Assembly: GCA_946186215.1 (NCBI GenBank)
Contig: CAMHMM010000121.1
Coordinates: forward strand, 1 to 5,960
Length of the DNA stretch: 5,960 bases
Direction of reading: 5' to 3'
Origin: an uncultured Ruminococcus sp.
GTDB taxonomy: Bacteria > Bacillota > Clostridia > Oscillospirales > Ruminococcaceae
Every line of letters starts with the position of its first letter. Positions within the stretch are counted from its first letter, which is position 1. Position numbers and translations under genes: made by a program. Below are positions 1-5,556 of the stretch, one piece after another. The notes beneath the pieces were generated by a model. It was not told the DNA's origin. It saw only the letters and a program-made list of their open reading frames with translations, and searched no databases.

Positions 1-624
1 GGCGGCGATTTCTATGACTTTTTCCGCCTTGATGATGACCGCCTTGCTCTTGTTATTGCCGATGTATCAGGAAAAGGTATCCCTGCGGCTCTATTTATGA
101 TGTCTGCCAAGGCCAGGATCAACAGCCGTGTGCAGGCAGGCGGAACGCCCGCTGAGATACTTTCGGATGTGAATCTGCAGCTTTGCATGAATAATCCGAC
201 AAAAATGTTTGTAACGCTCTGGATAGGCATTCTGGATCTGAAAACAGGTACTCTGACTGCCAGCAACGCCGGACACGAGGAGCCTGTTCTGCGTAATGGA
301 AACGAAGGCTTTGCATATATACATGATAAGCACAGCCTTGTCCTCGGCGGCAGAAAAAAGACGGTCTACACTGATTATGAAATTCAGATGAGCCCGGGGG
401 ATGTTCTCTTTGTATTCACAGACGGTATACCTGAGGCGAACGATATCGAACATCGTTTTTACGGGGTTGAAAATCTGCTCGGTACACTGAATTCCTCCGG
501 ATCGACCGAACCCGATGCGCTTATCGCTGCGGTGAAAAAAAGCGTTGCCGATTTTACGGCAGATGCCGAGCAGTTTGATGATCAGACGATGCTTTGCCTC
601 AGATACAACGGCCCGGATGCTTAG
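1..624 (+). CDS. SpoIIE/RsbU-family PP2C-type serine phosphatase, C-terminal part (5' end outside window)
   Basis: The frame is open from base 1 to TAG at 622-624, giving 207 visible residues; the true start lies upstream. The fragment begins inside the first phosphatase motif, GGDFYDFF (visible residues 1-8), followed by IADVSGKGIPAA (19-30). Later come NAGH (89-92), FTDGIPEA (139-146) and FDDQT (192-196). D3, D21, D141 and D193 are in the places where PPM/SpoIIE phosphatases hold their metal ions. Proteins of this family remove phosphate from serine or threonine of a partner, usually an anti-anti-sigma factor, and so release a sigma factor. The N-terminal sensor part (PAS, GAF, HAMP or receiver) cannot be seen, so the signal is unknown. 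The catalytic core looks intact, with no frameshift. A terminator 81 bp downstream separates it from the transporter operon, so no functional link with that operon is implied. Confidence 0.93.
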   Translation, partial: GGDFYDFFRLDDDRLALVIADVSGKGIPAALFMMSAKARINSRVQAGGTPAEILSDVNLQLCMNNPTKMFVTLWIGILDLKTGTLTASNAGHEEPVLRNGNEGFAYIHDKHSLVLGGRKKTVYTDYEIQMSPGDVLFVFTDGIPEANDIEHRFYGVENLLGTLNSSGSTEPDALIAAVKKSVADFTADAEQFDDQTMLCLRYNGPDA

Positions 625-705
625 AACGATATCAGAAATAAATCATGTTTCAGGCAGAGTCGGGCTTGATCACATATTTCCTTTATCTGCATATTATATG
701 CTCAC

Positions 706-738
706 AAAACCGTTCCCGTATCGGGAGCGGTTTTTGTT
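706..738 (+). terminator. Intrinsic terminator after the phosphatase gene
   Basis: A 13-bp stem pairs 706-718 (AAAACCGTTCCCG) with 722-734 (CGGGAGCGGTTTT) around a 3-nt TAT loop. There is one G-U wobble (713/727). The stem runs into a T-rich tail (TTTTTGTT, 731-738). The GC-rich core, tight loop and T tract are the classic intrinsic form. It lies 81 bp after the phosphatase stop codon and 102 bp before the -10 box of the next operon, so it separates the two transcription units. Because the A-rich left arm mirrors the T tract it might work on both strands, but no minus-strand gene needs it. Confidence 0.9.
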
Positions 739-811
739 GTAAGGATCGTATTCGGCAGCGCAGATCCGGCAAATGTGCAAGCCTCGTGGAAAGCTCAAAA
801 ATAAAATTTAG

Positions 812-829
812 TTTTTAAGGACTTTTTAA
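812..829 (+). promoter_or_regulatory. Candidate response-regulator box: two TTTTTAA direct repeats, 11-bp period
   Basis: TTTTTAA occurs at 812-818 and again at 823-829, separated by GGAC. The period is therefore 7+4 = 11 bp, one helical turn. It ends 11 bp before the -10 box and covers the place of the -35. PhoB/OmpR-family regulators bind such head-to-tail repeats and activate from this position. A regulator of that family is encoded at 5557 in the same operon. The repeat is seen directly; binding by that regulator is inference. The repeats are AT-rich, so chance is a real alternative. Confidence 0.45.
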
Positions 830-836
830 AAAGTCC
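819..836. repeat. Perfect 18-bp palindrome overlapping the -35 region
   Basis: GGACTTTTTAAAAAGTCC equals its own reverse complement over all 18 bases. It starts inside the proposed -35 hexamer and fills most of the spacer before TATAAT (841). In this place a bound dimeric repressor would block RNA polymerase. It overlaps the second TTTTTAA direct repeat, so the two readings compete. As RNA it could form only a 7-bp stem without a T tract, and it lies upstream of the predicted transcription start, so it is not a terminator. Confidence 0.5.
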
Positions 837-845
837 CGAGTATAA

Positions 846-863
846 TTTAGTACAGAAACTAAA
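846..863. repeat. Inverted repeat TTTAGT-N6-ACTAAA across the predicted transcription start
   Basis: TTTAGT (846-851) and ACTAAA (858-863) are exact inverted arms around ACAGAA. The site begins in the last base of the -10 box and spans the predicted +1 near 853, a usual operator place. The left arm is also part of a direct repeat: TAAAATTTAGT (802-812) and TATAATTTAGT (841-851) match at 10 of 11 bases with a 39-bp offset. Function is inference; the arms are only 6 bp. Confidence 0.35.
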
Positions 864-899
864 AAAGTGCTTATAAATGACATTTATGGTCAGCAAGAT

Positions 900-905
900 G
901 AGGTG
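900..905 (+). promoter_or_regulatory. Ribosome binding site that fixes the permease start at 913
   Basis: GAGGTG lies 7 nt before ATG 913-915. The frame is open further upstream with ATGs at 877, 886 and 898, but none has a comparable site, and 877 would leave a leader of only about 24 nt. This argues for 913. Confidence 0.75.
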
Positions 906-912
906 TGAGAAT

Positions 913-3324
913 ATGTTTTTCAGAATGTTGAAAAAAGACCTGAAGGACAGCAAGGGACTCAATGTAATTCTGCTGTTGTTCATGATCATCGTCTCCACAA
1001 TGGCGGCAGCGGGCGTTATGCTGCTGTTTGTCAATACAAGGGGTGTTCAGGTCTCACAGGAGCGCTGCAACCCTGCCGATCTGTCATTCCTCTATTATCC
1101 TTCTGAAAATGAGACAGGCAAGGAGCCGGAATATCTGATAAAAAAGATAAGGCAGTACCGTCCCGAGGCAAAAATAGATTATCAGAGCAGTATCTATCTG
1201 CCTAAGAATAATATCATGTTCGATGGCAAGGATCTTGATCTGTTCAGGAATATGACCTATCAGTTCTATCTCAGTACACAGCCGCGGAATTTTGATCTGG
1301 TCTATGATGAAAAAGACAGGCCTTTCTATGTGGAAAACGGCTGCATTGCTATCCCACGCCGCTTTGCCCGTGAAATGGGGCTTAAAAAGGGCGATACTAT
1401 CTATATCACCTCACAGATGGGAAGACAGTATGCTTTCAGAATATCGGTGCTTCACAAGGATCCTTCAAAGGATTGGACGATGCGTTTTATCATTTCCGAT
1501 CCTGATTATGAACAGCTGTCCGATGAATTTCCTTCAAAAGCACTTCGTGTCAGTGTAGAGTCAGACACTGATGAAGGTATGGATTTTTTTTATGGGCTGG
1601 GAACATCTGTTTATCAGGATCCTGTTATCAAGGACAGGGTTTATAATATTAATCCCGATGCTCATAAATACGGCAACACCGCTCTGATATCACTTCTGGT
1701 ATCGGTGTTTCTTATGGGTGCGGCATTCTTTATGCTGGTGATAATCGTCTTTGCTCTTCGGTTCAGTATCCGCTCCGCCATAAAGAAGGAAGAGAAGGAG
1801 CTGGGGATTATGAAGGCGCTTGGAACAGACAGCTTTTCCTTCCGCTGGCTCTTTGCGGCAAAATATATAGCCTTTGCGGTGGTAGGCGGCATAATAGGCA
1901 TCCTTATAGGTGTTCCGGGTGGAAAATACCTTATGGATAATTTCTTCTACAATGTTTCCTATCCTATATCCGCAGTTGACATGATACCGCCTGTAATAGC
2001 CGCTATGAGCATCACAGGACTGGTAATATTCTTTGTTATGCTTTCCATGCGAGGCATCAACAAAATATCCGTTATGAATGTTATCAGAGGCGAAAGCCAG
2101 GCTGAGCATTTCAGTAAGACAGGACGGTTCAAGCTGACACGCCGGAAGAAAATGAGTGTGCCGATGTTTCTGGCACTGTCAGATATTTTCAGATCATTCC
2201 GCCGTTATATTTTGCTTATAGTCGCTTTTATGGCAGGAACCCTGCTTGTCCTGACAATGATAGACCTGCGTGATACAGTCATCTCAAAGGACTTTTTGCA
2301 GAGATACTACATTTATACAGATCTTGATTTCGGCCTGAGAATGACAGACGAATTTTTTGATAAGATGTCACTCGGTACCGGTGATCCTAATGTTGCTCAA
2401 AGACAGATCAACCGTATGTTTGAAAGAAACGATATCCCCGCACATGTTGAGTTTACTAATGATCGCCTGGCAAAGCTTATCACCGAAAAGGGAGTCGTTT
2501 CTGTCGATCTGAGGTCGGGTATTGACCCCTCACGGGAGATAATAAAAAAAGGCGGACAGCCCCCGGTCCTGAAAAATGAAGTGCTGATGGACAAGTTTAC
2601 CGCCGAAATCCACGGCTATGAGATAGGCGACACCATAACGATAGAGTATGAAAAATACAGCCCAGACAGGCTAACTCATGCACCTGCAAGGGATGAATTC
2701 GTGATAACTGGCTTTGTGGAGCGCTTTGCCGCTTTCAATGAACTGGAGATAATCACAAGCGAGGCATTTGATGATGCTGTCATAGAAAGCTGGGAGCCCG
2801 TCTGCGCCCGTATAGATGCACCGAGATCGGAGCACAAACAGGTGTGTGAACAGATAAAGGCGCTTTTCCCCGAAAATTATATGGAATCGGAAAACTACTA
2901 CAAGACATTTCTGCGTATATACGATGTCATGTTCACATTTATGAGAAATGTTTTCGCTGTTGTTTCGGCATTTGTCCTTGCGTTCCTGACGATAATGTAT
3001 CAGAGCATATTCATAAAGGATGAGGAGTCTCAGATAGCTATGCTCAAAAGCTGCGGCGTGGATGACGGCTCCGTGAAAAAATGGCAGTTCATACGCATGA
3101 TGATCCTGTTCATCGCATCGTCGGTGCTTGCTACAGCGCTCATGCCCACAGTCGTCACAAGGTGTATAGGAGTTGCATTCAGAGAGATAGTCGGGATCAC
3201 AGAATGGACATTTACAAGCGGTGCACTGAAGCCGGCACTGTGGATAGTAGTGATAACGGCAGTAATTTCGGCAGCAGTTGCCATTGTGAACAAAATGATC
3301 GAGAAGATAGAGGATACGCAATGA
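913..3324 (+). CDS. ABC transporter permease, duplicated FtsX/MacB-type domains (803 aa)
   Basis: This is the membrane subunit of an ABC transporter; the ATPase follows with a 4-bp overlap (ATGA). Start 913 has GAGGTG 7 nt upstream and gives MFFRMLKKDLKDSKG, a usual FtsX-family beginning; the frame could extend to 877. Eight membrane segments are visible at about 18-40, 256-284, 315-336, 358-380, 430-450, 675-697, 727-748 and 775-795. This is twice the 1+3 plan of LolE/MacB-like proteins, with large outer domains at about 41-255 and 451-674. Each half carries a cytoplasmic coupling motif after its second segment: EKELGIMKALG (294-304) and EESQIAMLKSCG (704-715). The two outer domains share a short element, GLKKGDTIYI (156-165) and YEIGDTITIEY (569-579). 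The plan differs from BceB (ten segments, one outer domain). Such proteins act on peptides, lipoproteins or lipids at the outer face of the membrane; the substrate here is unknown. Confidence 0.9.
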   Translation: MFFRMLKKDLKDSKGLNVILLLFMIIVSTMAAAGVMLLFVNTRGVQVSQERCNPADLSFLYYPSENETGKEPEYLIKKIRQYRPEAKIDYQSSIYLPKNNIMFDGKDLDLFRNMTYQFYLSTQPRNFDLVYDEKDRPFYVENGCIAIPRRFAREMGLKKGDTIYITSQMGRQYAFRISVLHKDPSKDWTMRFIISDPDYEQLSDEFPSKALRVSVESDTDEGMDFFYGLGTSVYQDPVIKDRVYNINPDAHKYGNTALISLLVSVFLMGAAFFMLVIIVFALRFSIRSAIKKEEKELGIMKALGTDSFSFRWLFAAKYIAFAVVGGIIGILIGVPGGKYLMDNFFYNVSYPISAVDMIPPVIAAMSITGLVIFFVMLSMRGINKISVMNVIRGESQAEHFSKTGRFKLTRRKKMSVPMFLALSDIFRSFRRYILLIVAFMAGTLLVLTMIDLRDTVISKDFLQRYYIYTDLDFGLRMTDEFFDKMSLGTGDPNVAQRQINRMFERNDIPAHVEFTNDRLAKLITEKGVVSVDLRSGIDPSREIIKKGGQPPVLKNEVLMDKFTAEIHGYEIGDTITIEYEKYSPDRLTHAPARDEFVITGFVERFAAFNELEIITSEAFDDAVIESWEPVCARIDAPRSEHKQVCEQIKALFPENYMESENYYKTFLRIYDVMFTFMRNVFAVVSAFVLAFLTIMYQSIFIKDEESQIAMLKSCGVDDGSVKKWQFIRMMILFIASSVLATALMPTVVTRCIGVAFREIVGITEWTFTSGALKPALWIVVITAVISAAVAIVNKMIEKIEDTQ

Positions 3325-4079
3325 GTAAGGTATTAGAGGTCAGAAGCCTTTGCAAGACCTATGTAGTGGACGGGTACAGCAACAATGTGCTGCAGAATGT
3401 GGATTTTTCAATGGAGGAGGGTGAATTTGTCACAATAATGGGGCCTTCGGGCTCCGGCAAATCCACACTGCTCTACACGGTCAGCGGAATGGACAGCATG
3501 ACCGCGGGAAAGGTCACCTTTGACGGTCAGGATATTTCCAAAATGAACAAAAAGCAGCTTTCCGAGCTGCGGCTCCATAAAATGGGATTTATCTTCCAGC
3601 AGATGTATATGATGAAAAAGCTTTCTATCATCGACAATATCGTGCTGCCGGGCTATCAGGCCAAAAAGCCGAGGGACGAGGTCAACAAGCGTGCTGAGGC
3701 GCTTATGCGCCGCCTTGAGATCATCGAAACGGCCGACAGATACATCACTGAGGTGTCGGGCGGTCAGCTGCAGCGCGCCTGCCTCTGCCGTTCGCTGATA
3801 AATTCTCCGAAAATGCTCTATGCGGATGAGCCCACAGGAGCGCTCAATCAGAAGGCCTCAATGGAGGTAATGCACGAGCTTGTGAAGGCCAACAGGGATG
3901 GTACATCCGTTCTTATGGTCACTCACAGCGAAAAGATAGCTTCATGCAGCGAGAGAGTGATCTACTTTGTGGACGGCAATATACAGGGAGAGCTGACACT
4001 TGGCAAAATGCAGCATGAGGACGAGCTTGCAGTAAGAGAGCGCAGGCTGAAAAACTGGCTTGACAAGCTGGACTGGTGA
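3321..4079 (+). CDS. ABC transporter ATP-binding protein, MacB/LolD family (252 aa)
   Basis: This cytoplasmic ATPase powers the permease encoded just before it. All nucleotide-binding motifs are present: Walker A GPSGSGKST (41-49), Q-loop FQQ (92-94), signature VSGGQ (145-149, V in place of the usual L), Walker B KMLYADEPTG (164-173, with D169 and E170) and the switch histidine H202. The D-loop reads ALN (174-176), as is often seen in this subfamily. ATG 3321 overlaps the permease stop (ATGA) and has GAGG (3310-3313) 7 nt upstream. The same frame is open upstream to 3081, but that stretch is permease coding sequence in another frame. The length of about 250 residues is normal, with a short charged tail (RERRLKNWLDKLDW). 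The order permease then ATPase is the reverse of the common order in Bce-type operons. Tight coupling suggests one complex. Confidence 0.96.
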   Translation: MSKVLEVRSLCKTYVVDGYSNNVLQNVDFSMEEGEFVTIMGPSGSGKSTLLYTVSGMDSMTAGKVTFDGQDISKMNKKQLSELRLHKMGFIFQQMYMMKKLSIIDNIVLPGYQAKKPRDEVNKRAEALMRRLEIIETADRYITEVSGGQLQRACLCRSLINSPKMLYADEPTGALNQKASMEVMHELVKANRDGTSVLMVTHSEKIASCSERVIYFVDGNIQGELTLGKMQHEDELAVRERRLKNWLDKLDW

Positions 4080-4083
4080 GGTG
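4078..4083 (+). promoter_or_regulatory. Ribosome binding site that selects ATG 4094 for the hydrolase
   Basis: GAGGTG overlaps the ATPase stop codon (TGA 4077-4079) and lies 10 nt before ATG 4094. A GTG at 4076 is in frame and would give a 4-bp overlap with the ATPase, but nothing like a ribosome binding site precedes it, and it would put MRCIIN in front of a signal peptide that is already complete. Confidence 0.65.
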
Positions 4084-4093
4084 TATAATAAAT

Positions 4094-5521
4094 ATGAGGC
4101 TTGCATATCAGATAAAGTCAAAATGTGCGGCAGCTGCTGCGATACTGATGCTCACAGGCTGCGCTCAGACCGCCACATATAGGGATTTTCAGTTTCCTGA
4201 TCAGGGTGACAGTTCACTTGCTCCCGTTTCAGATACCTATGTTGATACGCCGGCGGTTTATTCCGATGAGGGTACTCCCGACAAATGTCTTGGCACATTT
4301 TCCTCTGATGACGGCATATGCGTTATCAACAGGATGGAGCATTACTATGATGTTACGATAGACTACGAAAACAGCACTCCCGCACAGGCAGGCAAGGCCT
4401 ATGCCGAGGCGATAAAGAAGTCGCTTCCGGATTTTGTGGAGATAATGGAGCCGTATCTGTATGAAAATATAATGATAGGTGTTCCGGGCTTACAGGATGA
4501 TTATACTCCCGTTGAGGAACGCATAAATTATATGTCCGAAACGATACGGCCTGAACACCGTGAGGAGCTCTATGCATTTGCCGAAGAAATGTCCGGCGGA
4601 GTCCGCGGCTTCAGCGAGGACGGAAAGCTGAGCTATGAGGAGATCGTGCTCTTTAACCTTATTCCCGAAACGCTCAGAGGAACGGCCTGCTCTGCACTTT
4701 CATTATGGGGTGAAAAGACTGCCACAGGCGAAAATATAGCAATGAGGTTACTTGACTGGTCTCCCGGAAGCGAATATCAGATGTTAAAGCTCCACGCCGT
4801 TATCCACGCCAAAAAGGGCGAACGCTCCTATACCGGAATATCATTCCTGGGCTTTGACAGCATAGTTTCCGCTGTTAATAATGATGGTGTGCTGGGCGCG
4901 ATACTTGATGTCGGCAGCGATAAAGAGGTATTTACATATAATGACAAGAAATGCTACACATGGGAGCTCAGGTATGCTCTTGAAGAATTTGACACTGCAA
5001 GAGAAGTAGGGCAGTATATGGTCGATAACAGTGCTGATTTCACATGGAGCCATAATATCTTTGTTACCGATAAAAATGACACCTTCTGTGCAGAGGATGC
5101 CACAAAGCAGCTTCAGACCAAGCACAAGGGCTTTTCGGTACTCCGCGACTGCTACACACCCTTGAATGATAGTATCCACTGGGACAGCAAGGACAGCTTT
5201 TGTATCGTCAATTCCTTTGCTGCAAAAGGCAATCAGGACTTCTTTTCCATTGGCGAGAACAACATGGTACGCTTCAATAAATACAATGAATGGGTAAAGT
5301 CAAAGGATAAGTTCACCGTGGCCGATCTTAAAACTGTTATCACTTCCGAAAAGGTAAATCAGGGCAGAACGGATGATGAGGCGACAGTAAATAATGTGCG
5401 TCGTCTCGGCACTGTTCAGATAATCATTGTAGATTATCACACGGGGAACATTCAGGTAAGCTTTACTCCCGCTACCGGACCTGACGATGATGTGGTATTT
5501 ACGGATATAGGCCATTATTGA
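4094..5521 (+). CDS. Lipoprotein C45-family (acyl-CoA:6-APA acyltransferase-like) linear amide hydrolase (475 aa)
   Basis: Start ATG 4094 gives a lipoprotein signal peptide: basic MRLAYQIKSK, a hydrophobic stretch and lipobox LTGC with lipidated Cys23. Residues 24-75 look like a linker. The rest resembles C45 N-terminal-nucleophile hydrolases (penicillin acyltransferase, carcinine hydrolase and choloylglycine hydrolase-like enzymes), which cut linear C-N amide bonds or transfer acyl groups. The core is TACSALSLWGEKTATGENIAM (197-217) with nucleophile candidate Cys199, then RLLDW (218-222). R218 and D221 keep the R-x-x-D spacing, but the Asn usual after Arg is Leu. NNDGVLGAI (262-270), SHNIFVTDKNDTFCAED (319-335) and the region around N373 fit the rest of the fold. 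Family members become active by self-cleavage before the cysteine. The protein should be anchored to the outer face of the membrane beside the ABC transporter. Substrate unknown: N-acyl amino acids, lipopeptides, beta-lactams or bile amides are possible. No terminator follows; the next gene starts 35 nt later. Confidence 0.82.
   Translation: MRLAYQIKSKCAAAAAILMLTGCAQTATYRDFQFPDQGDSSLAPVSDTYVDTPAVYSDEGTPDKCLGTFSSDDGICVINRMEHYYDVTIDYENSTPAQAGKAYAEAIKKSLPDFVEIMEPYLYENIMIGVPGLQDDYTPVEERINYMSETIRPEHREELYAFAEEMSGGVRGFSEDGKLSYEEIVLFNLIPETLRGTACSALSLWGEKTATGENIAMRLLDWSPGSEYQMLKLHAVIHAKKGERSYTGISFLGFDSIVSAVNNDGVLGAILDVGSDKEVFTYNDKKCYTWELRYALEEFDTAREVGQYMVDNSADFTWSHNIFVTDKNDTFCAEDATKQLQTKHKGFSVLRDCYTPLNDSIHWDSKDSFCIVNSFAAKGNQDFFSIGENNMVRFNKYNEWVKSKDKFTVADLKTVITSEKVNQGRTDDEATVNNVRRLGTVQIIIVDYHTGNIQVSFTPATGPDDDVVFTDIGHY
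5419..5438. repeat. Inverted repeat GATAATC-N6-GATTATC inside the hydrolase gene
   Basis: The exact 7-bp arms 5419-5425 and 5432-5438 flank ATTGTA. The site lies within codons for QIIIVDYH, about 120 bp before the response-regulator start. It could be an internal operator for the regulator gene, but no convincing promoter accompanies it and a chance match in coding DNA is likely. Confidence 0.2.
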
Positions 5522-5542
5522 TACCTGAACTGATCTTCTTAC

Positions 5543-5550
5543 AGGGGTGA
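5543..5550 (+). promoter_or_regulatory. Ribosome binding site that supports the TTG start at 5557
   Basis: AGGGGTGA (5543-5550) differs by one base from the ideal AGAGGTGA form and ends 6 nt before TTG 5557. Its last three bases (TGA 5548-5550) are also an in-frame stop, so the gene cannot begin further upstream. Confidence 0.75.
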
Positions 5551-5556
5551 AAAGCT

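Larger units (their letters stand above)
802..853 (+). promoter_or_regulatory. Promoter of the ABC transporter-hydrolase-regulator operon
   Basis: A perfect -10 box, TATAAT, lies at 841-846. With the ideal 17-bp spacer the -35 hexamer is AGGACT (818-823), which keeps only the central GAC of TTGACA. The predicted start of transcription is near 853, giving a leader of about 60 nt to the permease ATG at 913. A consensus -10 with a weak -35 is typical of promoters that need an activator, and the -35 region is occupied by repeats (separate entries). This is the only good promoter in the 252 bp between the phosphatase stop and the longest possible permease frame. The part at 739-800 shows nothing else I can support. 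Confidence 0.72.

Noticed and set aside
666..697. Possible promoter TTGATC...TATTAT
   Set aside because: The spacer would be 20 bp, and the product would run at once into the strong terminator at 706-738 with no gene between.
545..742. 65-codon + strand frame running from the phosphatase end into the terminator
   Set aside because: It ends inside the terminator region, begins within phosphatase coding DNA and has no ribosome site or familiar motif.
877..912. Twelve-residue longer permease N-terminus (MTFMVSKMRCEN)
   Set aside because: No ribosome site precedes 877, while GAGGTG stands 7 nt before ATG 913 and the protein from 913 begins as FtsX-type permeases usually do.
1690..2109. 139-codon open frame on the minus strand
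   Set aside because: It is antisense to the permease membrane segments, with His/Tyr-rich composition, no ribosome site and no recognisable domain.
3081..3320. In-frame upstream extension of the ATPase frame to an ATG at 3081
   Set aside because: This stretch is the end of the permease read in another frame. The translated extension is rich in Cys, His, Arg and Ser with no ABC similarity, and the ATGA overlap with a GAGG site fixes the start at 3321.
2671..3321. 216-codon open frame on the minus strand
   Set aside because: It is wholly antisense to the permease, with many His, Cys and Tyr residues and no domain pattern. Antisense frames of membrane protein genes are often open by chance.
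3555..3575. Hairpin GCAGCT-TTCCG-AGCTGC inside the ATPase gene
   Set aside because: It codes for the normal KQLSELR segment of the ATPase and has no T tract, so it is not a terminator.
4841..5179. 112-codon open frame on the minus strand
   Set aside because: It is antisense to the hydrolase core, whose own frame shows clear family motifs; nothing supports a second gene.
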